Assembly: GCA_030654635.1 (NCBI GenBank)
Contig: JAURXE010000457.1
Coordinates: 1-6,983 of the forward strand
Reading direction: 5' to 3'
Source: Pseudomonas sp.
GTDB lineage: Bacteria; Pseudomonadota; Gammaproteobacteria; Pseudomonadales; Pseudomonadaceae
Length of the DNA: 6,983 nucleotides
Part shown: piece by piece, positions 1-5,916 of the stretch
Numbering within the stretch: the stretch's first letter is position 1
Layout: every line of letters starts with the position of its first letter
Made by a program: the position numbers and the translations under genes
The notes under the pieces: model-generated
Database searches by the model: none
What the model was told of the DNA's origin: nothing
Seen by the model: only the letters and a program-made list of their open reading frames with translations

Positions 1-1
1 G

Positions 2-589
2 TCTTTTCTGGTCACCAGCCTGATGGCCAGCTTTATGAGCTTCGTCTTCGCCTACCGCAGCCATAACCAGCGCGACCAGTTGCAGCTATTGTCGGTGCTC
101 GACCCGCTGACAGGTGCACGCAACCGCCGCGCCATGAATGAAGAACTCAAAGCGGCGGCTGCTACCCAGCGGCGCCACGGCGATAATTACGCCGTGCTGG
201 TGATGGATCTCGATCATTTCAAGCAGATCAACGACCAGCACGGTCACTTGGCCGGCGACCAGGTACTGATGGATTTTGTCGAGCTGATCAAAAGCCACTC
301 GCGCAAAGAGGACCGTTTGTTTCGTTTCGGCGGCGAAGAATTTTTGCTGCTGCTGCCCAACACCGACCTGGCCAGTTTGCGAATCGCCGCCGACCACCTG
401 CAGGCCCAAGTTGCCGAACAGTTAAGTAGCCCTGGCGGGCCGGTGACCATGTCGAGCGGCGGCGCCACCTTGCAGCGCGGCGAGCACTGGGAAACCCTGC
501 TGCAACGCGCCGACCTATGCCTCTATCAAGCCAAGGATGCCGGCCGCAACCGCGCCATTATCGATGACCACGTGCCGCGCGCTTCGTAG
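2..589 (+). CDS. Membrane-anchored diguanylate cyclase (GGDEF), 5'-truncated by window edge
   Basis: This is the C-terminal part of a diguanylate cyclase, which makes cyclic di-GMP from two GTP at the inner membrane. The frame is open from base 2, so the internal ATG at 23 is probably not the true start. The first ~18 visible residues are hydrophobic (LVTSLMASFMSFVFAY) and look like the last transmembrane helix. A short linker follows, then the domain entry DPLTGARNRR, the metal-binding segment MDLDHFKQIND, and the active-site loop GGEEF at bases 329-343. RKED, six residues before GGEEF, fits the RxxD inhibitory I-site, so product feedback inhibition is expected. The domain closes with RADLCLYQAKDAGRNR. 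No EAL domain follows; the protein ends ~60 residues after the core. The sensory N-terminus is not in the window, so its signal and its subfamily (7TM-type or MASE-type) cannot be named. The cyclase assignment is firm; activity is inferred from intact motifs. Confidence 0.95.
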   Translation, partial: SFLVTSLMASFMSFVFAYRSHNQRDQLQLLSVLDPLTGARNRRAMNEELKAAAATQRRHGDNYAVLVMDLDHFKQINDQHGHLAGDQVLMDFVELIKSHSRKEDRLFRFGGEEFLLLLPNTDLASLRIAADHLQAQVAEQLSSPGGPVTMSSGGATLQRGEHWETLLQRADLCLYQAKDAGRNRAIIDDHVPRAS

Positions 590-652
590 GACGTCATCCA
601 GACGAGTGCACCGCCAAAATCGCAGCACAGGCCAAGGCCGTTGGCTCTCGGG

Positions 653-658
653 TAGAAT
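653..658 (+). promoter_or_regulatory. Candidate -10 box upstream of the flavoprotein gene
   Basis: TAGAAT matches the sigma-70 -10 consensus at 4 of 6 positions and sits 30 bp before the ATG at 689. I find no good -35 at 16-18 bp spacing. That zone instead holds a 5-bp inverted repeat, GCCAA (631-635) and TTGGC (641-645). The 590-688 gap shows no convincing terminator for the upstream cyclase gene. Weak assignment. Confidence 0.35.
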
Positions 659-688
659 GCCCGCTCCCAGGTTCAACAGCCGACGCCC

Positions 689-1936
689 ATGACCAACTCA
701 GCCCCGCACCCCACTCCGCACGTCGCCATTATTGGCGGCGGCCCAGCCGGTTTGATGGCGGCCGAGGTGTTGGCACTGGCTGGAGTCAAGGTCGAGCTGT
801 TCGATGCCATGCCCTCGGTCGGCCGCAAGTTTCTGCTGGCCGGCGTCGGCGGAATGAATATCACGCATGCCGAGCCGAGCGAGGCCTTTCTCGACCGTTA
901 TGGCCTGCGCCGGCCCGAGCTGGAAAAGCTGCTGCAGGACTTCGGCGCCACGCAGCTGCGCGAATGGATTCACGGCCTGGGCATCGACACCTTTGTCGGT
1001 AGCTCCGGGCGGGTCTTCCCCACTGACATGAAAGCCGCACCCTTGCTGCGCGCCTGGCTCAAGCGCCTGCGCGAGCACGGCGTGAGCCTGCACACCCGCA
1101 GCCGCTGGCTGGGCTGGAACCCTGATGGCAGCCTGCGCATCGCCGGCGTCGAGGGCGAGCGAGCCGTGCAGGCCGACGCCGTGTTGCTGGCGCTCGGCGG
1201 CGGCAGCTGGGCGCGACTGGGTTCGAACGGCGCCTGGGTGCCACTGCTGGCCGAGCGTGGCGTACCGTTGACGGCGTTGCAGCCGAGCAATTGCGGCTTT
1301 GAGGTGGCCGGCTGGAGCCGGTTATTTTCCGATAAGTTCGCCGGTGCACCGGTCAAATCCACCGCCATCGCCCTCGACCAGCAAGCGCCACGGCTCGGCG
1401 AATTTGTGGTCACCAGCACTGGAGTCGAGGGCAGCTTGATCTATGCGCTGTCGGCACCGATTCGCGAACAGATTAACCAGCAAGGCTCGGCGACTGTTCA
1501 TCTCGACCTGCTGCCGCACAAAAGCCTCGGGCAAATCGAGACCTTGCTGCGCAAGCCGCGCGGCAGTAAATCCATCAGCAACCACCTGCGCAGCCAGCTA
1601 GGGCTGGACGGCGTGCGCGCCGGCTTGCTGCGCGAGTTGAGCGACGCCGCCAGCTATGCCGACCCAACGCTGCTGGCCGGCGCAATCAAGGCCCTGCCGC
1701 TGACGCTGGTCAACACCCGACCGCTGGACGAGGCGATCAGCACGGCCGGCGGCGTGCCCTTCGAGGCGCTCAGTAGCGGCTTGATGCTGCGCCAACTGCC
1801 CGGAGTGTTCTGCGCCGGCGAGATGCTCGACTGGGAAGCGCCCACCGGCGGTTATTTACTCAGCGCCTGCTTCGCCTCCGGCCGCGCGGCGGGTTTAGGC
1901 ATGCTGGCCTGGCTGCAACAACGCGTGGCGGATTGA
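689..1936 (+). CDS. FAD-dependent flavoprotein, HI0933/BaiN-like, TIGR03862 (PP_4765) type
   Basis: This 415-residue protein has a Rossmann dinucleotide-binding fold. The N-terminal HVAIIGGGPAGLMAAE (GGGPAG at residues 16-21) binds the FAD pyrophosphate, and VELFDA ends the second strand with the acid expected to hold the ribose. GRKFLLAGVGGMNITH (residues 45-60) is the signature of the HI0933/BaiN group, whose usual form is GRKxLxSGxGRCNxTN. The C-terminus has a second FAD contact region, GVFCAGEMLDWEAPTGGY (372-389), followed by LLSACFASGRAAG. The Cys usual in the GRCN version is replaced here (GGMN), as I recall for the PP_4765 branch. The substrate and reaction of this branch are not established; a cytosolic oxidoreductase is the safe call. 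The ATG at 689 places the Rossmann strand near the N-terminus as expected, although no strong Shine-Dalgarno sequence precedes it. It is probably transcribed alone, with 99 bp upstream and 74 bp downstream to its neighbours. Confidence 0.9.
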   Translation: MTNSAPHPTPHVAIIGGGPAGLMAAEVLALAGVKVELFDAMPSVGRKFLLAGVGGMNITHAEPSEAFLDRYGLRRPELEKLLQDFGATQLREWIHGLGIDTFVGSSGRVFPTDMKAAPLLRAWLKRLREHGVSLHTRSRWLGWNPDGSLRIAGVEGERAVQADAVLLALGGGSWARLGSNGAWVPLLAERGVPLTALQPSNCGFEVAGWSRLFSDKFAGAPVKSTAIALDQQAPRLGEFVVTSTGVEGSLIYALSAPIREQINQQGSATVHLDLLPHKSLGQIETLLRKPRGSKSISNHLRSQLGLDGVRAGLLRELSDAASYADPTLLAGAIKALPLTLVNTRPLDEAISTAGGVPFEALSSGLMLRQLPGVFCAGEMLDWEAPTGGYLLSACFASGRAAGLGMLAWLQQRVAD

Positions 1937-1951
1937 CCGGCCGCAGCGCAA

Positions 1952-1980
1952 CGGACAAACTGGAACCATCGTGCTAGATT
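1952..1980 (+). promoter_or_regulatory. Candidate sigma-70 promoter with extended -10 for the GNAT gene
   Basis: CGGACA (1952-1957) matches the -35 consensus at 4 of 6 positions. It is followed by a 17-bp spacer and TAGATT (1975-1980), which matches the -10 consensus at 4 of 6. The last three spacer bases are TGC, giving an extended -10 TGn. A start a few bases downstream would leave a leader of about 20-25 nt before the ATG at 2011. The spacing is good, but the boxes are only moderate matches. Confidence 0.45.
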
Positions 1981-2010
1981 GAGCCATCCCCAATCAGCCC
2001 GAGACCCGCC

Positions 2011-2619
2011 ATGCCTCTGACCTTTCGCCGCGCCCTGCCGGATGACGTTGCCGCCGCCGTCCCGCTGATTTACAGCTCAGGCCCGGCGGCCTTTGACTAC
2101 GCCTTTGCCTGCACGCCCAAGGGCGATGCCCAGGACTTTTTGCGTTGGGTATTTGTTCGTGGTCGTGGTCAGTTCGGCTACCGCCAGCACTGGGTCGGCA
2201 GCCAAGACGGCCAGGTGCTGGCCAGCGGCACCGCCCAAAGTGGCGAGGGCAACCTGGTTAACCTGCTGCTGGCCGCCAGCCAGATCATCCGCTTCTATGG
2301 CCCGCTGCAGTGCTGGAAAGTGCTCTGGCGCGGCGTGCAACTGGAACGCATTATCGCCCCGCCGCCCAAGCGCACCTTCTACCTGGCGCACTTGGGTGTT
2401 AGCAGTGCGATCACCGGCCAGGGCATTGGCAGTCGACTGATCGACTTCCTCCTGCAACAGGGTCGCGATGCCGGCTTTAGCTGCTGCGCCCTGGATGTGG
2501 CCGCCAGTAACCCGCGCGCTCAGGCCCTGTATGAACGGCTAGGATTTGCCGTGCAGCGGGAAACCGCCTCGCACCTGCCGGGCATTGCAGCCCACCGCTA
2601 CCTGCAGCGTCCGCTCTAG
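2011..2619 (+). CDS. GNAT-family N-acetyltransferase
   Basis: This 202-residue cytosolic protein of the Gcn5-related acetyltransferase superfamily is expected to move an acetyl group from acetyl-CoA to an amine. The acetyl-CoA pyrophosphate loop (motif A) is seen as LGVSSAITGQGIGSRLIDFL, with the Q/RxxGxG/A-type core GQGIGS at residues 136-141. Motif B is SNPRAQALYERLGF, with Tyr174 in the place of the usual general acid. The N-terminus starts directly with the typical first strand, LTFRRALPDDVAAA. At ~200 residues it is longer than minimal GNATs (~150). The extra part is a middle segment (about 85-125) with FYGPLQCWKVLWRG between the N-terminal strands and motif A. The substrate cannot be predicted: small molecule, protein N-terminus or lysine are all possible. 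A weak purine stretch (GAGA) lies upstream of the ATG. The family call is secure and the role unknown. Confidence 0.9.
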   Translation: MPLTFRRALPDDVAAAVPLIYSSGPAAFDYAFACTPKGDAQDFLRWVFVRGRGQFGYRQHWVGSQDGQVLASGTAQSGEGNLVNLLLAASQIIRFYGPLQCWKVLWRGVQLERIIAPPPKRTFYLAHLGVSSAITGQGIGSRLIDFLLQQGRDAGFSCCALDVAASNPRAQALYERLGFAVQRETASHLPGIAAHRYLQRPL

Positions 2620-2670
2620 CCGGCCAAACTCAACAGCGACACTGATCGCGCGGCCCGGCGTTGCCGACTA

Positions 2671-2694
2671 TGCTTGCAGCTAAGCCGGCAAGCA
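2671..2694. repeat. 7-bp perfect inverted repeat in the leader of the REC-CheC gene
   Basis: TGCTTGC (2671-2677) and GCAAGCA (2688-2694) are exact reverse complements with a 10-nt loop. The repeat sits 33 bp before the chosen ATG at 2727. No U-run follows, so it is not a standard intrinsic terminator. It could be an operator or a leader hairpin, or chance. Confidence 0.35.
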
Positions 2695-2726
2695 AAGCGG
2701 CACCTATTGATGGCGGTGTGAACACA

Positions 2727-3740
2727 ATGGCAATTGGGCTACTGGTCTGCGATGACTCCATGATGGCGCGCAAGCAGCTGATTCGTGCGCTGCCGCCTGA
2801 GTGGCCGGTGAACATCAACCAGGCCTGTCACGGCGAAGAAGGCCTGCAAATGATTCGCCAAGGACTGGTGAGCGTGGTGTTGCTCGACTTGACCATGCCG
2901 GTCATGGACGGCTATGAAGTGCTCGCTGCGCTGCGCAGCGAAGGCCTTACACCAAAAGTCATAGTGGTGTCCGGCGACGTGCAGGAAGAAGCTATCCGCC
3001 GGGTGACCGAGTTGGGCGCCCTGGCCTTTATCAAAAAGCCCGCCGCGCCCGAGGAACTGCGCCAGACCCTCGAACGTCTCGGTCTACTCAACTCACCCGA
3101 TAGCGCCGTCACCAGCCCCGAGCCGATACCCGCGCGCCCGGCCTTTGAATTAAAAGTCAACTTTCGCGACGCTTTGCGCGAGATCAGTAACGTTGCCATG
3201 GGCCGCGCCGCCGCTTTGCTGGCCAAGGTACTGGGGGTGTTTGTCGAGCTGCCGGTGCCGGCGGTGAATATCTTCGAAGTCAGCGAACTGCACATGACCC
3301 TCGCCGATGCCCAGCGCGGCGAGCGTTGCAGCGCCTTGTGCCAAGGCTTTATTGGCGACGGGATTGCCGGCGAGGCGCTGCTGCTGTTTCACGACTCAGA
3401 AATTTCCGATATCAGTAAACTGTTCAACTGGCAGCCGCATAACGACGTGGAAACCTCGGAGATGCTCCTCGACTTGGCCAGCATTCTGATCGGCGCCTGC
3501 CTGAGCGGTATTTCCGAGCAGATCGATGTGCGCTTCTCCCAGGGTCACCCGCAACTGCTGGGTTTGCACAACTCGATCGACAATCTAATTCACGTCAACC
3601 AAACCCGCTGGCGCAAAACCTTGGCGGTGGAAATCAGCTACAGCCTGGAAGGCCACAACGTACATTTTGACCTGTTGCTGCTGTTTACCGAAGACTCGAT
3701 CCAGCGTCTCAGCCACAAGATCAATTACCTGCTCAACTAG
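2727..3740 (+). CDS. Response regulator with REC and CheC/CheX-like phosphatase domains
   Basis: This 337-residue, apparently cytosolic protein begins with a phosphoacceptor receiver domain (about residues 1-120). It has the acidic pair D9-D10, phosphorylated Asp54 in VVLLDLTMPVMDGYEVL, Ser82 in VVSGD and Lys104 in FIKKP, so all the receiver key residues are present. A short Pro/Ser-rich linker (122-140) leads to a CheC/CheX/FliY-like domain. Its first signature is DALREISNVAMGRAAALLAK, with Glu152 and Asn155 as the E..N catalytic pair known from CheC phosphatases. The second signature, SEMLLDLASILIGACLSGI, carries Asp249 and Ser252 at the matching places, so that site looks degraded. CheC-type domains remove phosphate from CheY-like receivers, so this protein may dephosphorylate itself or another receiver. 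No DNA-binding or GGDEF output is present. I chose the ATG at 2727, not the in-frame TTG at 2661 or ATG at 2670. The receiver then starts at once, and the 22 extra residues resemble no part of the family. The PAS gene follows 15 bp later. Confidence 0.88.
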   Translation: MAIGLLVCDDSMMARKQLIRALPPEWPVNINQACHGEEGLQMIRQGLVSVVLLDLTMPVMDGYEVLAALRSEGLTPKVIVVSGDVQEEAIRRVTELGALAFIKKPAAPEELRQTLERLGLLNSPDSAVTSPEPIPARPAFELKVNFRDALREISNVAMGRAAALLAKVLGVFVELPVPAVNIFEVSELHMTLADAQRGERCSALCQGFIGDGIAGEALLLFHDSEISDISKLFNWQPHNDVETSEMLLDLASILIGACLSGISEQIDVRFSQGHPQLLGLHNSIDNLIHVNQTRWRKTLAVEISYSLEGHNVHFDLLLLFTEDSIQRLSHKINYLLN

Positions 3741-3755
3741 CTGCGAGAAACCGCC

Positions 3756-4211
3756 ATGGCCGCCCAAATCGACATCAATGAAGTCCACTGGCTGCTGGAT
3801 ATAGTCCAGTGCATCGATGTCGGCGTGATAGTCCTCGACCGCCAATACCAGATCGAAGTGTGGAACAGTTTTATGGAAAACCACTCGGGCATGGGCCCGG
3901 ACCAGGTCTACGGCCAATCACTGTTTAGCCTGTTTAGCGAGATTGATGAACCCTGGTTCCGGCGTAAAGTCGACACCGTACTGCAACTGGGTACCCGCGC
4001 TTTCAGCCTGTGGGAGCAGCATCCATACCTGGTGCACTTCAAGAACTACCAGCCGATTACCGGGCAAGCCGATTACATGTACCAGAACGTCACGCTGCTG
4101 CCGTTGGCGGGCGCCACTGGCTCGATTGAGCACATTTGCGTGGTGATCTACGACGCCACCCAAGCCGCCATGCACAAGCGGCAATTGGATGCGCTGAGCG
4201 CAGCGCCCTAA
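3756..4211 (+). CDS. Stand-alone PAS-domain sensor protein
   Basis: This 151-residue protein is essentially one PAS domain. It opens with a short helix (VHWLLDIVQCIDVGV), then IVLDRQYQIEVWNSFMENHSGMGPDQVYGQSLFSLF, which is the classic PAS first strands with the conserved W-N and the helix leading to V-x-G-x-S. The last strands are YMYQNVTLLPLAGATGSIEHICVVIYDAT. There is no signal peptide, transmembrane helix, histidine-kinase, GGDEF or HTH domain. The chain ends in a helix (AAMHKRQLDALSAAP) of the kind that usually connects a PAS to a catalytic output domain. Bound ligand or cofactor cannot be told from sequence. The gene lies 15 bp after the REC-CheC gene, with a purine-rich GCGAGA ribosome site in the gap, so the two are almost certainly co-transcribed and probably act together. 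The REP doublet starts 14 bp after its stop. Confidence 0.85.
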   Translation: MAAQIDINEVHWLLDIVQCIDVGVIVLDRQYQIEVWNSFMENHSGMGPDQVYGQSLFSLFSEIDEPWFRRKVDTVLQLGTRAFSLWEQHPYLVHFKNYQPITGQADYMYQNVTLLPLAGATGSIEHICVVIYDATQAAMHKRQLDALSAAP

Positions 4212-4224
4212 ATCATCCGAAACC

Positions 4225-4256
4225 GTAGGATGGGTTGAGTTGCAGCGATACCCATC
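4225..4256 (+). repeat. Left REP unit, GTAG plus hairpin
   Basis: GTAG (4225-4228) is followed directly by GATGGGT (4229-4235), which pairs perfectly with ACCCATC (4250-4256) across a 14-nt loop. Confidence 0.7.
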
Positions 4257-4304
4257 AGTCATAGATGGGGCGCAGCGCCGGCAGCTTGCAGTGCGGCCGG
4301 AAAT

Positions 4305-4368
4305 GGTGGGTTAGGCGTATGTAAATCACGACCAACTCACACACCGCGCACGCCGTAACCCACCCTAC
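4305..4368 (-). repeat. Right REP unit, GTAG plus hairpin, opposite orientation
   Basis: Read on the minus strand, GTAG (4368-4365) is followed by GGTGGGTTA (4364-4356). This pairs with TAACCCACC, the complement of 4305-4313. The stem extends through CGCC (4351-4354) with GGCG (4314-4317), leaving base 4355 bulged. That makes about 13 bp with a 33-nt loop. The stem is longer than that of the left unit and differs from it by one base in the shared core (GGTGGGT against GATGGGT). Confidence 0.7.
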
Positions 4369-4377
4369 CGCCGTGGC

Positions 4378-5706
4378 TTACTTCTTCTTTTTCGGCCCGG
4401 TGTTAAACACCGGAATCTTGCGCACTATCTTCACTTGCGGCTCGGCTGGTTCGTTGCTTTCCAGCCACTTGCCGAGGTTTTTCTTGCCGCCACCGCCGAC
4501 CACTTTCGGTTTTTTCGGCTTCTTGGATTTCTTCAGCACTTGCCCAGTTGCATCGATCAACGGCACCCGATGTTCGGGGATAAAGTCGGCTTCCTCGACG
4601 CGCTTCAAGCTCTGGCCGCTGAGCACTTCGATGGCCGCCAACAGGTTGACCTCATCGGCGCAGACCAGCGAGATCGCCTGACCACTATTACCGGCGCGGC
4701 CAGTCCGACCGATACGATGCACATAATCTTCGGCCACTATCGGCAGATCGAAGTTGACCACCAAGGGCAGGTCATCGATATCCAGCCCACGCGCCGCCAC
4801 GTCGGTGGCAAACAGAATCTGTACTTCGCGGGCCTTGAAGCGATCCAGTGCGCGCTGGCGGGTGGCTTGCGGTTTATCGCCGTGAATGCCGTCGACGTTG
4901 AGGCCTTGCTTTTGCAGCAACTCGGTCAGCTCATCGACGCCCTTGCGGGTTTTGACGAATACCAGCGCATGCTGCCAGCTGTGTTTTTTCAACAGATGGC
5001 AAAACAGCTCGGTTTTGCGCTTTTTATCCACGGTGATCACGCACTGCTTAACGTTGCTGGCGGTGACGTTGCGCGGACTGACTTCGATGGTCAGCGGGTT
5101 ATCCAGCATCTGCTCAGCCAACACCCGGATGGCATCGGAGAAGGTCGCGGAAAATAGCAGGGTCTGGCGCTTCTTCGGCAAGGCGGCGTAGATCGAGCGC
5201 AGCTCGTCGGCAAAGCCTAAGTCGAGCATGCGGTCGGCTTCGTCCAGCACCAGGGTTTGCAACTGGGAAAACTTCAGGGCTTTCTGCCGGAACAGATCCA
5301 GCAAACGGCCGGGAGTCGCCACCAACACATCGACGCCCTTGCGCAGCTTCATCATCTGCGGATTGATGCTGACCCCGCCGTAGGCGGCAAAGGTGCTCAG
5401 CGGCAGGTGCTGACCGTAGGTGCGAAAGCTCTCGTGAACTTGCTCGGCCAACTCGCGAGTCGGCACCAGCACCAGGGCGCGCACCGAATTACTGGCCACC
5501 ACCGGACCTTCCAGCATCAATCGTTGCAGCAGCGGCAGGGCAAAGCCGGCGGTCTTGCCGGTGCCAGTTTGCGCGGCGGCCATCAGGTCACGGCCGGCCA
5601 ACACGGCGGGAATGGCTGCGGCCTGTACTGGCGTGGGGATTTTGTAGTCAAGCTCGTCGAGGGTGCGCTGCAGGGGTTCAATCAGGCCAAGGGCGGCGAA
5701 AGTCAT
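4378..5706 (-). CDS. rhlE: DEAD-box ATP-dependent RNA helicase, RhlE type
   Basis: This 442-residue RNA helicase unwinds short RNA duplexes with ATP and acts in RNA turnover, ribosome assembly or cold adaptation. All superfamily-2 DEAD-box motifs are present in order: Q motif with PTPVQ (24-28), motif I AQTGTGKT (45-52), Ia PTRELA (82-87), Ib TPGR (131-134), II DEAD (155-158), III SAT (186-188), IV LVFVKTRK, V ARGLDI (305-310) and VI HRIGRTGR (330-337). The start MTFAALGLIEPLQRTL is typical of RhlE proteins. A basic tail (391-442), with KKSKKPKKPK and a terminal run of four Lys, probably binds RNA. The size fits the shorter of the two RhlE proteins known in pseudomonads (RhlE1-like) better than the long-tailed RhlE2. 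The start codon is preceded by TTATTCCC, with no Shine-Dalgarno-like purine run. It is transcribed divergently from lemA and convergently with the PAS gene. SrmB, DbpA or RhlB are less likely because of the N-terminal sequence and tail. Confidence 0.93.
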   Translation of the reverse strand: MTFAALGLIEPLQRTLDELDYKIPTPVQAAAIPAVLAGRDLMAAAQTGTGKTAGFALPLLQRLMLEGPVVASNSVRALVLVPTRELAEQVHESFRTYGQHLPLSTFAAYGGVSINPQMMKLRKGVDVLVATPGRLLDLFRQKALKFSQLQTLVLDEADRMLDLGFADELRSIYAALPKKRQTLLFSATFSDAIRVLAEQMLDNPLTIEVSPRNVTASNVKQCVITVDKKRKTELFCHLLKKHSWQHALVFVKTRKGVDELTELLQKQGLNVDGIHGDKPQATRQRALDRFKAREVQILFATDVAARGLDIDDLPLVVNFDLPIVAEDYVHRIGRTGRAGNSGQAISLVCADEVNLLAAIEVLSGQSLKRVEEADFIPEHRVPLIDATGQVLKKSKKPKKPKVVGGGGKKNLGKWLESNEPAEPQVKIVRKIPVFNTGPKKKK

Positions 5707-5739
5707 GGGAATAACCAGGGCATTTACGGGAATGCCGGC

Positions 5740-5766
5740 AGTTTACCCTGTCCGTCGCTGCGGCAA
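5740..5766 (-). promoter_or_regulatory. Candidate promoter of the helicase gene
   Basis: On the minus strand, TAAACT (5745-5740) matches the -10 consensus at 4 of 6 positions, and TTGCCG (5766-5761) matches the -35 at 4 of 6. The spacer is only 15 bp, which is short. Transcription would begin about 25-30 nt before the ATG ending at 5706. Low certainty. Confidence 0.3.
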
Positions 5767-5900
5767 GCGATTGTCTGCAGGTATGCCAAATCAAGCCCAG
5801 CTTGCACCTAGGCCGACAAAAGCCCGCGCAGTGATGGTGTATCGCGCAAGCGCAGGTTAGGGTTGGCATTCAGTCGACCTTCACTCAACTGCGCTGCTGC

Positions 5901-5906
5901 AGGGAG
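5901..5906 (+). promoter_or_regulatory. Shine-Dalgarno sequence deciding the lemA start
   Basis: AGGGAG lies 10 bp before the ATG at 5917. It favours that start over the in-frame TTG at 5863, which would disrupt the lipoprotein signal, and over the ATG at 5932, which is too far away. Confidence 0.75.
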
Positions 5907-5916
5907 CACCCAGACC

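Larger units (their letters stand above)
4225..4368. repeat. REP doublet in inverted orientation (REPIN/BIME-like element)
   Basis: The element fills most of the 166-bp gap between two convergent genes. Its ends are inverted copies: GTAGGATGGGTT (4225-4236) and AACCCACCCTAC (4357-4368), agreeing at 11 of 12 positions. Each end has a GTAG tetranucleotide outside a hairpin, which is the layout of REP sequences moved by RAYT (TnpA_REP) transposases. No RAYT gene is in the window, so this would be a non-autonomous copy. It may also act as a bidirectional transcription stop for both flanking genes. The structure is directly visible; the REP/RAYT class is inferred from the layout. Confidence 0.75.
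5707..5916. other. Divergent intergenic region between rhlE and lemA
   Basis: These 210 bp must hold the promoters of both flanking genes. Beyond the helicase candidate, I see a -35-like TTGGCA (5863-5868, 5 of 6 matches) facing lemA, but no good -10 at the right distance. No conserved small ORF, tRNA or strong hairpin is visible. Confidence 0.5.

Noticed and set aside
970..1419. 149-residue minus-strand open frame inside the flavoprotein gene
   Set aside because: It is a shadow of a well-supported gene; its Arg/Ser/Pro-rich composition is typical of reverse-frame GC-rich DNA.
2661..2726. N-terminal extension of the REC-CheC protein from TTG 2661 or ATG 2670
   Set aside because: The extra 19-22 residues are Ala/Lys/Pro-rich and would precede a receiver that normally starts a few residues before its first strand. 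The ATG at 2727 fits better.
4212..4377. Remnant of a GGDEF or kinase domain after the PAS gene
   Set aside because: I looked for GGDEF, DxLTGxxNR or H-box codons in all frames of this gap. The space is taken up by the REP doublet and nothing resembles a decayed domain.
4435..5157. 240-residue open frame on the + strand opposite the helicase
   Set aside because: It is antisense to a helicase with every motif intact, has low-complexity His/Gln-rich composition, and lacks recognisable domains. It is a product of GC-biased codon use.
5257..5811. 184-residue open frame on the + strand opposite the helicase N-terminus
   Set aside because: It is antisense to motifs I, Ia and II of the helicase and shows no family features; only the last ~100 bp lie outside the helicase gene.
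5863..5916. N-terminal extension of LemA from TTG 5863
   Set aside because: It would bury the lipoprotein signal behind 18 polar residues, and a clear AGGGAG site serves the ATG at 5917.
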